Origin: Pseudanabaena sp. PCC 6802
Lineage (GTDB): Bacteria > Cyanobacteriota > Cyanobacteriia > Pseudanabaenales > Pseudanabaenaceae
Assembly: GCF_000332175.1 (NCBI RefSeq)
Contig: NZ_KB235914.1
Span: forward strand, 4,467,538-4,531,537
Direction: 5' to 3'
Length of the DNA stretch: 64,000 bases
Position numbers and translations under genes: made by a program. A model generated the notes under the pieces. That model was not told the DNA's origin. It worked only from the letters and a program-made list of their open reading frames with translations, and made no database searches. Shown here one piece after another: positions 26,858-36,373 of the stretch. The stretch's first letter is position 1, and every line of letters begins with the position of its first letter.

Positions 26858-26969
26858 TACCAATTTAAATTGTTGTGGTTACAGATGGGGGGTGGGGGCG
26901 TTGCCCCCACGAAGGGGTTCCACCCCTTCACCCCGCTCGATCTGTCGTGTTTACTGTTCAAATTGGTAT
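26857..26969. repeat. Small hairpin element, family C (113 bp)
   Basis: The terminal repeats are ATACCAATTTAAATTG and, inverted, ATACCAATTTGAACAG, unlike family A. The core is nevertheless the same pair of hairpins, GGGGGCGTTGCCCCC and GAAGGGGTTCCACCCCTTC. It begins within the stop codon region of the hydrolase-like gene (TGA at 26855-26857). Confidence 0.75.
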
Positions 26970-27001
26970 GACATTGCCTTTGTTGGCGATTGCTCTCAAA
27001 C

Positions 27002-27114
27002 TATAGCGGTTTTCAGATGAAAACGAGAAGGGGGTTTGGGGGCAACGCCCCCAAGAAGGGGTGGAACCCCTTCACCCCATAAACTAACGCCTTTCTCAAT
27101 TGCAAAACGCTATA
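27002..27114. repeat. Small hairpin element, family A (113 bp)
   Basis: TATAGCGGTTTTCAGATG to GCAAAACGCTATA, in the opposite orientation to the copy at 26039. It stands only 32 bp from the family C element and just before the membrane-protein gene. Confidence 0.85.
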
Positions 27115-27154
27115 TAGCTATATAATCTGTCTGAAGTTTCCCCCCTTTGCTGGC

Positions 27155-28006
27155 ATGACCCCATTCAAACAAGAAGAACTATCCAATTGCACCTCTCAAG
27201 ATTGGGAAGGTGAAACTTTCTATCCCAAACCTGGCTGGGTGTGGCAATATCCAAAGCCAAAGCTGCAAACTAGCTACGCCAACCCTTTGATGCTGTCAGC
27301 GATCGAATTCTTCCACTATCTGACATTTGCAACCCAAATTGGGCTTGCCTATACTTTCTTCTCTTTCTCTGACTTCTACGCACCGCGTTGCGAATCGTTT
27401 TTTCTAGTGGCGATCGCTCCCGTATTTCAGCAGGCGGCTAGCGTAGTTCCGATCGTATTGCACGAATACGAAGGATGGCAAATCGCTCCTTTTAAAGATA
27501 GCACTGGCGATCGCGATAAGTTTAATAATGACGGCCTCCGCCGAGTTGCCTACAAATTGCTATTTGTCTTACAGGCGGTTGCTTCAGGCATGTTTTGCAT
27601 CGGCGTGTTTGGCACGAACAGGTGGTCTGTTGGTTCTCTAACTGTTGAGATGCCTTGGACTATTTTGTTTGTAGCAGCCGTTCTCTTATGGCTGTACGTT
27701 GCTTCGAGAGCCGCTAAAACTTTCTCATTAACGATCGACAACAAATTGTTACTACCAGTTCCCCTCTCGATCGCGATCGTCTATATCCCTATCCAATTTG
27801 CCTATATCATTGCGCTAGCCGATTTATTGGGTTGGGTACCTGCACTGCTCGGCGTTGCGCTGCCATTATTGGGTGGCGTAATGGAAGGACTAGGTGCAGA
27901 AAGCACTTTCAATCAATGGTGGCATCTATTCGCCGTCATACTATTGAATTCGGCTGGTGTAGTTTTGAGCTTCTGCGTTGCCCGACATGCAATGGGATTG
28001 CTGTAA
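27155..28006 (+). CDS. Multi-pass membrane protein, unknown function
   Basis: A 283-residue protein with about six predicted membrane segments (for example LTFATQIGLAYTFFSF, LLFVLQAVASGMFCIGVF, ILFVAAVLLWLYVA, PLSIAIVYIPIQFAYIIALA, VPALLGVALPLLGGVM, and LFAVILLNSAGVVLSFCVA). The N-terminal 45 residues are soluble and acidic, with several Trp. A conserved-looking EGLGAESTFNQWWH loop precedes the last helix. No family recognised. It is last in the same-strand group that begins with the Rieske oxygenase, though two hairpin elements intervene. Confidence 0.75.
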   Translation: MTPFKQEELSNCTSQDWEGETFYPKPGWVWQYPKPKLQTSYANPLMLSAIEFFHYLTFATQIGLAYTFFSFSDFYAPRCESFFLVAIAPVFQQAASVVPIVLHEYEGWQIAPFKDSTGDRDKFNNDGLRRVAYKLLFVLQAVASGMFCIGVFGTNRWSVGSLTVEMPWTILFVAAVLLWLYVASRAAKTFSLTIDNKLLLPVPLSIAIVYIPIQFAYIIALADLLGWVPALLGVALPLLGGVMEGLGAESTFNQWWHLFAVILLNSAGVVLSFCVARHAMGLL

Positions 28007-28024
28007 GCTGTAGATGAGTTTCTG

Positions 28025-28639
28025 CTACGATCTCTCCTGAGGGTTTTGATTCTGTCTGACGAGATAAAGCAACAGCAATGCCACCACTAAGCCAACCAAT
28101 CCTGACGCGATCGTGTTCACCATAGCTTGAATGGCAATCATATCTGACGGTGTAATCAACGCTCCTTGAGTTACGAGAGTCCTAGCTCGATCGGGTGTAG
28201 GGACAACTACTGCCGAGCCTTGAGGTACAGTAAGCATTTTAAAGGTCAATTCACCAACTCGTGCTAAGGCAATCAGTACGGCGATCGCCATACTGCCGAC
28301 ATTAGCGCTTAATCCCAATTGAAGATCGCGGATTACCTGAGATTTCGCCGGACGCAGATCTCTTATCTCAAGTTTGCGAGCTAGTTGAGTATAGCGAAAA
28401 CACCAGTAGATACTGAAGATCATTAGCAGCAAACAGGCGATCGCTGAAAATAAACCAAACGAGAGTCCTCCACTCTGCTGCCTATTAGGGTTAAACAGAA
28501 CAGTTCCTACCACGACTAGAATCGGCATAAAACCGAGTAGCGATTGCAGCCAGAATCCAATCCAGCCCAACAGCCTGAAAAAACGCGCAATCTGTTGGGG
28601 AGTAGGGTTAGTGGCTTCAGGATTCAAAAAATTAAACAT
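28025..28639 (-). CDS. DUF3611 family membrane protein
   Basis: A 204-residue protein of the DUF3611 family, found in cyanobacteria and plastid-bearing eukaryotes. Starting at the ATG at 28639 gives the usual opening, NPTPQQIARFFRLLGWIGFWLQ. Four membrane helices are visible: around the first Trp-rich segment, then LFSAIACLLLMIFSIYW, ANVGSMAIAVLIALARVG, and ASGLVGLVVALLLLYLV. An ATG at 28684 would overlap the upstream DUF2252 stop by 17 bp and is the alternative. It is probably cotranscribed with DUF2252. Function unknown. Confidence 0.82.
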   Translation of the reverse strand: MFNFLNPEATNPTPQQIARFFRLLGWIGFWLQSLLGFMPILVVVGTVLFNPNRQQSGGLSFGLFSAIACLLLMIFSIYWCFRYTQLARKLEIRDLRPAKSQVIRDLQLGLSANVGSMAIAVLIALARVGELTFKMLTVPQGSAVVVPTPDRARTLVTQGALITPSDMIAIQAMVNTIASGLVGLVVALLLLYLVRQNQNPQERS

Positions 28640-28667
28640 GGCTACTTGTTTTGAGATAAATCCATCG

Positions 28668-30074
28668 TTAAAACTCACTGGCAACCTGAATGCGTCCCTG
28701 ACGGGCTGCCGCTGCTAGTAGATCGTAATCTCGCTCTGTGCGATCGGCATAGGCATAGGCAAACTTTGCCAGTGCGGCATCCAAATCTTCGCTCTTGCCA
28801 ACGTAGCCAGCTAGCATGGCGGCATCGCCGGATTTAGCATGAGCTAGTGCCAATGCCCAGCCGCACAGGCCGCAGTAGTCAGGCAGACTGGCAATCCGGA
28901 ACTTAGTCGGATCGAATTCTACTCCGCCCTTCATATCCCGTAACTGGCGCACGTAGTATTGAATGCCATCCTGTTCGCCCCAACCCAGAAAAATATCCGG
29001 TGCTCCTTGAATCAGACGCTGCCCAGATACAACCCGATGACCTTGATTTTCAATCGCTGGGTTGTCCGTCGTTAAATTGCCAGCGTAGGGAGCCAGTACG
29101 GATGGTTGGGCTTCCTTGACCTGGAGGAATAGAGGATCTCCAGCATCCTTGCCTTGCAGGTAGATTACCCAGCAACGGGTACCCACACTACCCACACCGA
29201 CAACCTTACGGGCGACATCAACAATGCGATAGCGCGATAGCAAAAAGCGGCGATCTGCTCCTACAGAGGCCAGGTAATCCCGCAAAAATAGTTCGAGTGC
29301 TTCGGCAATAGGCCTGCCCGTGCCGGTTGTCTCTGTCCGCACGATCAGAGGATGAACTTCGACGATGCGCTGTTGATCGTCAACCAGATCCGTCATCTTT
29401 TCAAGTACCTGAAGATGGGTGCGCTGTCGTGCCTTATCAATGTGTTGAGCTGCTCTTTTGCGCGATTCAGGGGGGAGTACATTGAGTAATGCGGTCTCAG
29501 TGATATTGGCGTACCAAAGTTCCAAATAACCCATGTGGGCGTATTGGCGCATGCGATCGCGGTAAGAGCGCACAACCGCCCGTGCCGCTTCCTCGCACAG
29601 AACGCGATCTGCACCGAGAAATCGCCCTGCCACCACAGCACTGGCCGTGAGGCGTTTGAGATCCCACTCCCACCCCCCAATATGGGTTTCATCGAAATCA
29701 TTGATGCCAAATACCAGATTGCGTTCGGCAGAGGCAAACACGCCAAAGTTGGAGACATGCATATCGCCGCACGCCTGCACGGTTATCCCTGTCGTCACCG
29801 CTGGCGCGATATCACCGATCATCACCGCCGCCGATCCGCGCAGAAAGGCAAACGGAGAAGCCAACATGCGGGCATAGCGCACGGGCACTAGCTCCGGTAA
29901 TCGCGTTTGAGCCTGAGCTTCGAGAATAGCGATCGGATCCTCGCGATTGTCTGGAATATTAAATTCAGCATGGGCGCGGCGAGATACTAGTCGGCGGAGG
30001 GCTTTACCTGCTGCCAGCCGTTCTGCCACCGAAGGGCGGACAGCCGTAAAACAATCGAGGTAGTTATCTGTCAA
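28668..30074 (-). CDS. DUF2252 family protein
   Basis: A 468-residue protein of the DUF2252 family, which has distant similarity to phosphotransferase/kinase folds. The signature is CGDMHVSNFGVFASAERN followed by FGINDFDETHIGGWEWDLKRL near residue 125, with the HxxN and DFD residues that suggest a kinase-like catalytic and metal site. A further motif is VVGVGSVGTRCWVIYLQG. Length is full. It precedes DUF3611 with a slight overlap or short gap, depending on that gene's start. No substrate is known. Confidence 0.85.
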   Translation of the reverse strand: MTDNYLDCFTAVRPSVAERLAAGKALRRLVSRRAHAEFNIPDNREDPIAILEAQAQTRLPELVPVRYARMLASPFAFLRGSAAVMIGDIAPAVTTGITVQACGDMHVSNFGVFASAERNLVFGINDFDETHIGGWEWDLKRLTASAVVAGRFLGADRVLCEEAARAVVRSYRDRMRQYAHMGYLELWYANITETALLNVLPPESRKRAAQHIDKARQRTHLQVLEKMTDLVDDQQRIVEVHPLIVRTETTGTGRPIAEALELFLRDYLASVGADRRFLLSRYRIVDVARKVVGVGSVGTRCWVIYLQGKDAGDPLFLQVKEAQPSVLAPYAGNLTTDNPAIENQGHRVVSGQRLIQGAPDIFLGWGEQDGIQYYVRQLRDMKGGVEFDPTKFRIASLPDYCGLCGWALALAHAKSGDAAMLAGYVGKSEDLDAALAKFAYAYADRTERDYDLLAAAARQGRIQVASEF

Positions 30075-30176
30075 CTTGTTTTTTCTGTAGATATCTACTG
30101 GAGTTTAGCCTAAAAACAAAAGATTGAGTAGTCATGACTATAAAGTATATAGGGGCGCGCGATGTGCAACTAACGT

Positions 30177-30275
30177 ACTCCCTCATCCCCCACCCCCTTC
30201 TCTCAAGGCAGGAGAAGGGGAGCTAGAATCGGCCTAAATCCCTCTCCTGCTCTGGGAAAGGGATTCAGGGTTCGT
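30177..30275. repeat. GC-rich CCCTCATCCCCCACCCC-type intergenic repeat
   Basis: The block runs CCCTCATCCCCCACCCCC, then TTCTCTCAAGGCAGGAGAAGGGGAG, then AATCCCTCTCCTGCTC and GGGAAAGGGATTCAGG. It can fold through TCTCC/GGAGA and CCCTTTCC-type pairings. The type is familiar from other cyanobacterial intergenic regions; only one copy is seen here. It lies in the long gap 30075-30990. Confidence 0.5.
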
Positions 30276-30513
30276 GCAGTCTGCTCTCACAGCCGTACAA
30301 ACCGACATCTATCCCACAATTTATTAGCACTAGAAGTACGCTCCAGTATGGACACCCTATAGACACTCTTTGGAGACCCTATGTTTAAACCATCCATCTT
30401 TGCAATTTCAGGCTCCGCTGCGATCGCCCCGATTGGTTGAGGGCAGGCACGGGGATGCTGCACCGACGGGTATTTTCTTTGCCAGAAATCTTCTAAACAG
30501 GATTTGGTATTAG

Positions 30514-30859
<346 letters not shown>

Positions 30860-30990
30860 TGCCAAAATTCATGGCTGAATACTAAATAATTAATTGAGAA
30901 TTCTGGCGCGATCGCATTGAGGCTCCACAATAAAAGTGAGGTTTGAATAAGTTATTGGTTCGAGTACCCAAATATAATTAATTTCACCAT

Positions 30991-31476
30991 ATGTCTCTCG
31001 TCTCCCCCGTAGTTGCACCAGTTGAATCTCAGCGTTGCGTTATTCCCGTTGTGAAGTCACCCAGCGACTATCAAGCCTTTCGCATCAGTCCACATGATAC
31101 AAATCGGCTAGCGATCGTTTTCGAGCCCAGTAATAGTGATGTTTCTCTCACATTTTGCGTAGAAATCTTTGATGTAGGCGGTAAAACTCCCCCAAATCGT
31201 CACAATATGGCAGTTGAGATGTTTTTTATCCTCAAAGGTGAAGGTGTAGCATTCTGCGACGGCAAAACCATGAGAATTCGAGCTGGGGATAGTTTGCTCG
31301 TTCCACCTACGGGCACGCATTCGATCCAAAATACGGGTAATTCTCGTCTTTATGCTCTTTGCTTTATGGTGCCCAATGAAGATTTTGCCGAACTAATTCA
31401 CAGCGGTACTCCAGTGGCAATGGATGAGGAGGACTTAGCCGTACTGCGTCGCAGTCCATTAACGGCGATGCGGTAA
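30991..31476 (+). CDS. Cupin-domain protein
   Basis: A 161-residue single-cupin protein. Cupin motif 1 is PPNRHNMAVEMFFILKGEGVAF and motif 2 is GDSLLVPPTGTHSIQNTG. Possible metal ligands are H67 region (RHNMAVE) and the His of GTHS. Small cupins act as dioxygenases, isomerases or ligand-binding regulators, and nothing in this sequence decides among these. Monocistronic; the large gap upstream (30075-30990) contains only relics and repeats. Confidence 0.82.
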   Translation: MSLVSPVVAPVESQRCVIPVVKSPSDYQAFRISPHDTNRLAIVFEPSNSDVSLTFCVEIFDVGGKTPPNRHNMAVEMFFILKGEGVAFCDGKTMRIRAGDSLLVPPTGTHSIQNTGNSRLYALCFMVPNEDFAELIHSGTPVAMDEEDLAVLRRSPLTAMR

Positions 31477-31483
31477 TTCATGG

Positions 31484-31852
31484 CTAACTAAACTGCGAAG
31501 CGCTCTTTGGCAAAGAAGGATTAACGCCGCGACCGAATACTGGGGTTGGATCTAAACCTGTAATTTGTTGAAATTGAGCAGGACTGATAGTTGGAGATGA
31601 GTTTGGATCGATTTCCCAATCCTTCAACCGTTCGTGGACGGCATTGATGAATGGCATGCCTTTCTCAAAAGGGAGTTGGAACCAGCTACTAACCAAGGTT
31701 TCGACGATCGCCAGTTCAATTTGCGGTGGTTGATATGCTACGAGTAACTCTTCCAGATAATCTTCAAAATTATCCATGTCATCCCCGTAGAGTTGATAGC
31801 TATCAACAATATATTGCACGCGCTGGCGACTGATTTGTTCCCAAAGTTCCAT
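31484..31852 (-). CDS. Conserved cyanobacterial-type hypothetical protein
   Basis: A 122-residue acidic helical protein (MELWEQISRQRVQYIVDSYQ at the start). The ATG at 31852 is preferred because GGTGG lies just upstream; a longer frame starts at 31933. There are no membrane segments or known catalytic motifs. The middle (YLEELLVAYQPPQIELAIVE) and the DWEIDP/TPVFGRG tail look conserved, but no family is recognised with confidence. It converges on the cupin gene with 7 bp between them. Confidence 0.65.
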   Translation of the reverse strand: MELWEQISRQRVQYIVDSYQLYGDDMDNFEDYLEELLVAYQPPQIELAIVETLVSSWFQLPFEKGMPFINAVHERLKDWEIDPNSSPTISPAQFQQITGLDPTPVFGRGVNPSLPKSASQFS

Positions 31853-32008
31853 AATTCCACCAGGTATATATACAGTATTTAATGCTCGATCGCGACCCCT
31901 TGCCGACTGCCACTCTATTGTTGTAAATCCCAAATATACCTTAAGTTATTATTAATTTTAGAAGGTGCGTGTAAATATTAGAAGCTGTTTGTAAATTAAA
32001 GTTTAAGT

Positions 32009-32121
32009 TATAGCGTTTTTCAATTGAGAACAGGTTTTATCGACGGGGTGAAGGGGTGGAACCCCTTCTTGGGGGCAACGCCCCCAAACCCCCTTCTCGT
32101 TTTCATCTGAAAACCGCTATA
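32009..32121. repeat. Small hairpin element, family A (113 bp)
   Basis: TATAGCGTTTTTCAATTGAG to CTGAAAACCGCTATA, with both core hairpins. It lies in the divergent region between 31852 and the carboxypeptidase start, 24 bp before that ATG, so it may form part of the mRNA leader. Confidence 0.88.
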
Positions 32122-32145
32122 GCTAGTTGAGCGTATCTTGAACTT

Positions 32146-33462
32146 ATGCTGAGTTTATTTGGATCTATCCTCTTGACTGCTTCAGTACAGTATTTTAACG
32201 ATACACCCAGAGCAAATTTACCTGTATCGCTATTTGCTGCTATATCTACACCTACATTGGCACTAGAGCCTGTAGGATCGGACTTCGCACTCGATCCAAC
32301 TGCCGCAGAAGTAGTAAAAACTCTCTTGCTCGACCTCAAGGCATCTGGCTATTCAGAGTTAGACCAGGGAGTTTGGATCCAGACTAATAGCGGGGCATTA
32401 CTGGCAACCCATCAAGGTACTCGACCGTTGCCTGCCGCTTCACTCACAAAGCTTGCTACTACCTTAGCCGCACTTTCCACTTGGGAGCCTGACTTTCAGG
32501 TGGTGACGATCGCCTCGACACGTGGGGAAATAGTTGGCAATACTCTCCAGGGAGATTTGATCGTGCAAGGAAGCGGCGATCCGGTATTTGTCTGGGAAGA
32601 GGCGATCGCAATGGCAAACGCCCTCAATCGACTTGGCATTCAGCGAGTACAGGGCAATTTAATCGTAACTGGCTTTTTTGCCATGAACTTCGAGACCGAT
32701 CCGCAAAAGTCAGCCAACTTATTGCAGCGTGCTTTTGACTCCGCCAACTGGGATGACGAGATCTTGAAACAATATGCAAAGCTACCCCAAGGTACGCCCA
32801 AACCCCGGATCGCGATCGCAGGGGCAACTCGATATGAATTATCCATACCCAGTACCAGCGCAACTAAAGAACTGGTTCGCCATTCTTCTGTGCCACTGCG
32901 GCGAATGCTCCAACTCATGAATATCTACAGCAACAATACGATCGCCGAGATGCTTGCCACCTCTATGGGAGGACGCGAAGTAGTCATCCAAAAAGCCTCT
33001 AGCGCCGCAGGCATATCTCCCGAACAAATTCGTTTAATTAACGGTTCCGGTCTGGGTCAGCAAAATCAAATCTCGCCACAGGCGGCGGTGGCCATCTTAA
33101 TTGCCCTGCAAAATCGCGCTAGATCTCTCAACTTAACTCTTGCCGATTTGCTGCCTGTCAGCGATTGTAAATGCGGCACGATTGATATCAGACACCTGCC
33201 ACCAGGGGCTTTGGTCAAGACTGGAACGCTCTCTGATGTGAGCGCCCTGGCTGGAATGTTACCCACTCGCGATCGCGGGCCGATCTGGTTCGCAATTATC
33301 AATCGCGGGGAGGGCGATATCGAAACTTTTCATAACGCTCAGGATCGATTACTGCGATCGCTCAATCAAAAATGGGGCGGCCCCAATGCTCTCCTGACTA
33401 ATAGCTTTACCAGTAGACCTTGGCAAGATACGAATCGCGATCGCTTAATGCTAGAACGTTAG
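32146..33462 (+). CDS. D-alanyl-D-alanine carboxypeptidase/endopeptidase (PBP4 type)
   Basis: A class C low-molecular-mass penicillin-binding protein (DacB/PBP4, peptidase S13) that trims peptidoglycan cross-bridges in the periplasm. The catalytic motifs are S99-xx-K102 in LPAASLTKLATT, SNN in NIYSNNTIAEML, and KTG in GALVKTGTLSDV. The GSGLGQQNQISP region is also typical. At 438 residues it is on the short side of the family. The N-terminus has a hydrophobic segment (LFGSILLTASVQYF) and an AISTPTLAL stretch compatible with export, though it is not a textbook signal peptide. Confidence 0.9.
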   Translation: MLSLFGSILLTASVQYFNDTPRANLPVSLFAAISTPTLALEPVGSDFALDPTAAEVVKTLLLDLKASGYSELDQGVWIQTNSGALLATHQGTRPLPAASLTKLATTLAALSTWEPDFQVVTIASTRGEIVGNTLQGDLIVQGSGDPVFVWEEAIAMANALNRLGIQRVQGNLIVTGFFAMNFETDPQKSANLLQRAFDSANWDDEILKQYAKLPQGTPKPRIAIAGATRYELSIPSTSATKELVRHSSVPLRRMLQLMNIYSNNTIAEMLATSMGGREVVIQKASSAAGISPEQIRLINGSGLGQQNQISPQAAVAILIALQNRARSLNLTLADLLPVSDCKCGTIDIRHLPPGALVKTGTLSDVSALAGMLPTRDRGPIWFAIINRGEGDIETFHNAQDRLLRSLNQKWGGPNALLTNSFTSRPWQDTNRDRLMLER

Positions 33463-33490
33463 TTGGTATCTGTTAGCTATTAGCTATTAG

Positions 33491-34423
33491 TTAAGCTACT
33501 AAGCACTGTTCGACTACTGCCAGTACAGAGGCAGACAGGCTCTCAAAGTCGTAACCGCCCTCTAAGCCAAATAGGATTTTGCGGGTATGTTGCAGGCAAA
33601 GTTTGGTTAAAGTGCCGTAATCCTGGGGTAGCAAGCATATATTTGCAAGTGGATCGTCGCGATTGGCATCAAAACCAGCGCTCACAATTAACAGATCGGG
33701 TTTGAATTTCACTAAAAACGGCAGAACTTGCTGCTCGAAGGTGGGAAGGTACTCCTCCATGCTGGTATTGGCCGCGATCGGCAGGTTCAGAATATTGCCA
33801 TGCGCGCCTGTTTCCTGCGGCCAGCCAGTGCCGGGGTAAAAAGGAGCTTGGTGCGTTGAGATATAGGCAATTTGAGGATGTTCCCACACAGCCTCCTGCG
33901 TACCGTTGCCGTGATGTACGTCCCAGTCCAAAATAGCTACACGTTCTATATTGGGGCGATCGAGTGCGTAGAATGCGGCGATCGCGGCATTGGCAAAAAT
34001 GCAAAACCCCATACCTGTACGAGCGCGGGCGTGGTGGCCTGGCGGTCTGGCAATTACCCAGGCGGGCTGCCCCGATGCCTCCACTAAATCTATGCCATCA
34101 AGCCACGCGCTAACTGCTAGTAACGCTACATCATAGGTTTGAGACGAAACAACCGTATCCCCATCCAGGTACCCGCCACCCGATTCGCATATTTGTTTTA
34201 CCTGCGCGACGTACTCAGGTGTATGAAAACGCTGCACTTCCTTGAGAATCGGACGTTGCGAGATCGGGGTTGGTTGTCGCCACTCCAGTTGCTCTTGCCA
34301 AGGAGATTGTTGTAGGGCTGACACGATCGCAGTCAACCTACCTGGCGTTTCTGGATGAAAGCTCCCGGTTTGGTGCTCTAAAAAGGTATCAGAATAGATT
34401 ATTGGCAACTTGGCAGGCGACAT
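33491..34423 (-). CDS. Histone deacetylase-family amidohydrolase
   Basis: A 310-residue zinc-dependent deacetylase of the arginase/HDAC fold. The bacterial members act on acetylpolyamines, acetoin-related substrates or protein lysines. Metal and catalytic residues are visible in RPPGHHARARTGMGFC (the tandem His), ILDWDVHHGNGTQE (Asp and His), and SAGFDANRDDPLA (Asp). The C-terminal GLEGGYDFESLSASV supplies the transition-state Tyr. It starts 40 bp after the SdhA stop on the same strand and may be cotranscribed with it. Confidence 0.92.
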   Translation of the reverse strand: MSPAKLPIIYSDTFLEHQTGSFHPETPGRLTAIVSALQQSPWQEQLEWRQPTPISQRPILKEVQRFHTPEYVAQVKQICESGGGYLDGDTVVSSQTYDVALLAVSAWLDGIDLVEASGQPAWVIARPPGHHARARTGMGFCIFANAAIAAFYALDRPNIERVAILDWDVHHGNGTQEAVWEHPQIAYISTHQAPFYPGTGWPQETGAHGNILNLPIAANTSMEEYLPTFEQQVLPFLVKFKPDLLIVSAGFDANRDDPLANICLLPQDYGTLTKLCLQHTRKILFGLEGGYDFESLSASVLAVVEQCLVA

Positions 34424-34462
34424 GGTTTTACGTTTAGGGAATTAGACAGAGGTGAGAGAGGG

Positions 34463-36205
34463 TCAGTATTTGCGTTCCTGGGGCGTAAAGCGATCGCGAT
34501 CGATCGCCTGTAGGCTTAAATCGACAGAACGAGTACTGGTTTGCACGGTACCCTGCTCTAGATAGCCGAGCGAGTGGCAGAGCCATGCTTCGTCGTGGCG
34601 CTGGGGATAGTCGCTGCGGGAGTGGGCACCTCGACTTTCGCACCTTTGGAGGGCGCTTTTCATAATAATTTCGCCCACGGTAATCAAGCTGCGCAATTCT
34701 AGCGTGGCAATTAGATCCATGTTGAACGTGCTGCTGCGATCGTCTACGTGCAGGTCATGCTCGTAGCACTCCGCAATTCGCCTAATTTCCGCCAAACCTT
34801 GAGTCAGGCTCTCGCGATCGCGGAAAATACCGCAATGCTCGGTCATGACATCTTGTAGATCGGCGCGCAGGTCGTAGAGGCGGTAAGCCCCCTGCCGATC
34901 CAGTAAACCCTTGACTTTTGCTACCGCCGCCGCTCGATAGCTGGACTCGTCCAGTTTTGGCATGGGGCGATCGCTGACATAGGCGGCAATTTTTTCGCCC
35001 GCCCGTTTGCCAAATACGACGCATTCCAGCAGGGAATTTGCCCCCAGGCGATTGGCACCGTGGACAGATACGCAGGCACATTCGCCAGCGGCAAAAAAAC
35101 CCGGTACCGGCTGGCTATCTACATCGATAACTTGGCAATCAATGTTGGTGGGAATGCCGCCCATAGAATAATGCACGGTCGGCCTTACGGGGAGTGGAAG
35201 ATCGATACAATCAATACCTAACAAGCGCATACCCTCTTCGCGGGCAAACGGAATGCGGCTGATAATCTTCTCTCGCCCCAGATGGCGCACGTCTAAGTAC
35301 ACGTAGGCACCGCCATTAATGCCCCGCCCCGCTCGAATTTCTTGGGCAATATTGCGGGAAGTAATATCGCGCGGCGATAGTTCCATTTTATTGGCGCTAA
35401 TCGGGTAATTTGCCATGAAGCGATCGCCAAGATCGTTAATCAAATATGCCCCTTCCCCGCGCACCGCTTCCGAAATCAAAACGCCAACGGGATATAAGCC
35501 GGTGGGGTGGAATTGCACAAATTCCATGTCTTGCAGCGGCAATCCAGCGATCGCCGTCAAGCACAAACCATCGCCCGTAGACGAGAAATCGTTGGAAGTT
35601 GTATTGAAGACGCGACCATAACCGCCCGTGGCAAACATAACCGCCCTGGCGCGAATTATCTCAATGGCTCCAGTCTCGATGCAGTAGGCAACTACCCCCT
35701 TAACCTCACCATCTTCATAGATGAGTTGCATCACGTACCATTCCTGATACACCCTGGTACCGTAGCGCATCATACCGCTCACCAGCTCGTGTAGAATGGC
35801 GTGCCCCGTTTTATCGGCAGCATAGCAGGCACGACGGTTGGTATGCCCGCCGAAGGCACGTTGGGCGATGCGACCGTCTTCAGCACGGGAGAACAATACA
35901 CCTAAATGTTCCAGGTCGATAATTACCTCGGCAGCGGATTTGGTCAGAATTTCCACCGCATTTTGATCGGCCAGATAATCCGAACCTTTGACCGTATCAA
36001 AGGCATGGGTCAGCCAATCATCATGGGCATCGACATTTTTTAAGGCAGCAGCGATACCGCCCTGTGCGGCAACTGAGTGCGATCTGATCGGATGTACCTT
36101 CGAGATCAGAGCCAAATTTAAGTTCGGGTAGTTTTGCGCGATCGCAACGGCGGCGCGAGAGCCAGCTAACCCACCACCGACAATGATGACATCGTGTTCC
36201 AGCAT
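34463..36205 (-). CDS. sdhA: Succinate dehydrogenase/fumarate reductase flavoprotein subunit
   Basis: Flavoprotein subunit that oxidises succinate to fumarate. From the preferred ATG at 36205 it has 580 residues and begins MLEHDVIIVGGGLAGSRAAV, the FAD-binding motif. The covalent-FAD His is in HPIRSHSVAAQGGIA. The substrate-site elements are FVQFHPTGLYP, LSPRDITSRNI, and VHYSMGGIPTN, with the ANRLGANSLLECVVFG FAD segment near the C-terminus. Cyanobacterial sdhA is often unlinked to the other subunits, as here. A frame ten codons longer is possible but does not look like the family. Confidence 0.93.
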   Translation of the reverse strand: MLEHDVIIVGGGLAGSRAAVAIAQNYPNLNLALISKVHPIRSHSVAAQGGIAAALKNVDAHDDWLTHAFDTVKGSDYLADQNAVEILTKSAAEVIIDLEHLGVLFSRAEDGRIAQRAFGGHTNRRACYAADKTGHAILHELVSGMMRYGTRVYQEWYVMQLIYEDGEVKGVVAYCIETGAIEIIRARAVMFATGGYGRVFNTTSNDFSSTGDGLCLTAIAGLPLQDMEFVQFHPTGLYPVGVLISEAVRGEGAYLINDLGDRFMANYPISANKMELSPRDITSRNIAQEIRAGRGINGGAYVYLDVRHLGREKIISRIPFAREEGMRLLGIDCIDLPLPVRPTVHYSMGGIPTNIDCQVIDVDSQPVPGFFAAGECACVSVHGANRLGANSLLECVVFGKRAGEKIAAYVSDRPMPKLDESSYRAAAVAKVKGLLDRQGAYRLYDLRADLQDVMTEHCGIFRDRESLTQGLAEIRRIAECYEHDLHVDDRSSTFNMDLIATLELRSLITVGEIIMKSALQRCESRGAHSRSDYPQRHDEAWLCHSLGYLEQGTVQTSTRSVDLSLQAIDRDRFTPQERKY

Positions 36206-36373
36206 GGCTGCGATTATAATTCGAGACAATCGCACGGCTGCTCAACCTACTAAAAATTTTCAGGATTGACCGCCACCCAGAAAATACTATGCCTAGCGAT
36301 CTATGCCTAGCGATCGGGGATGAACTAGAATAACAAATGTGAAATAATGATAAAGATTCTTTAAGAGGCAAGC

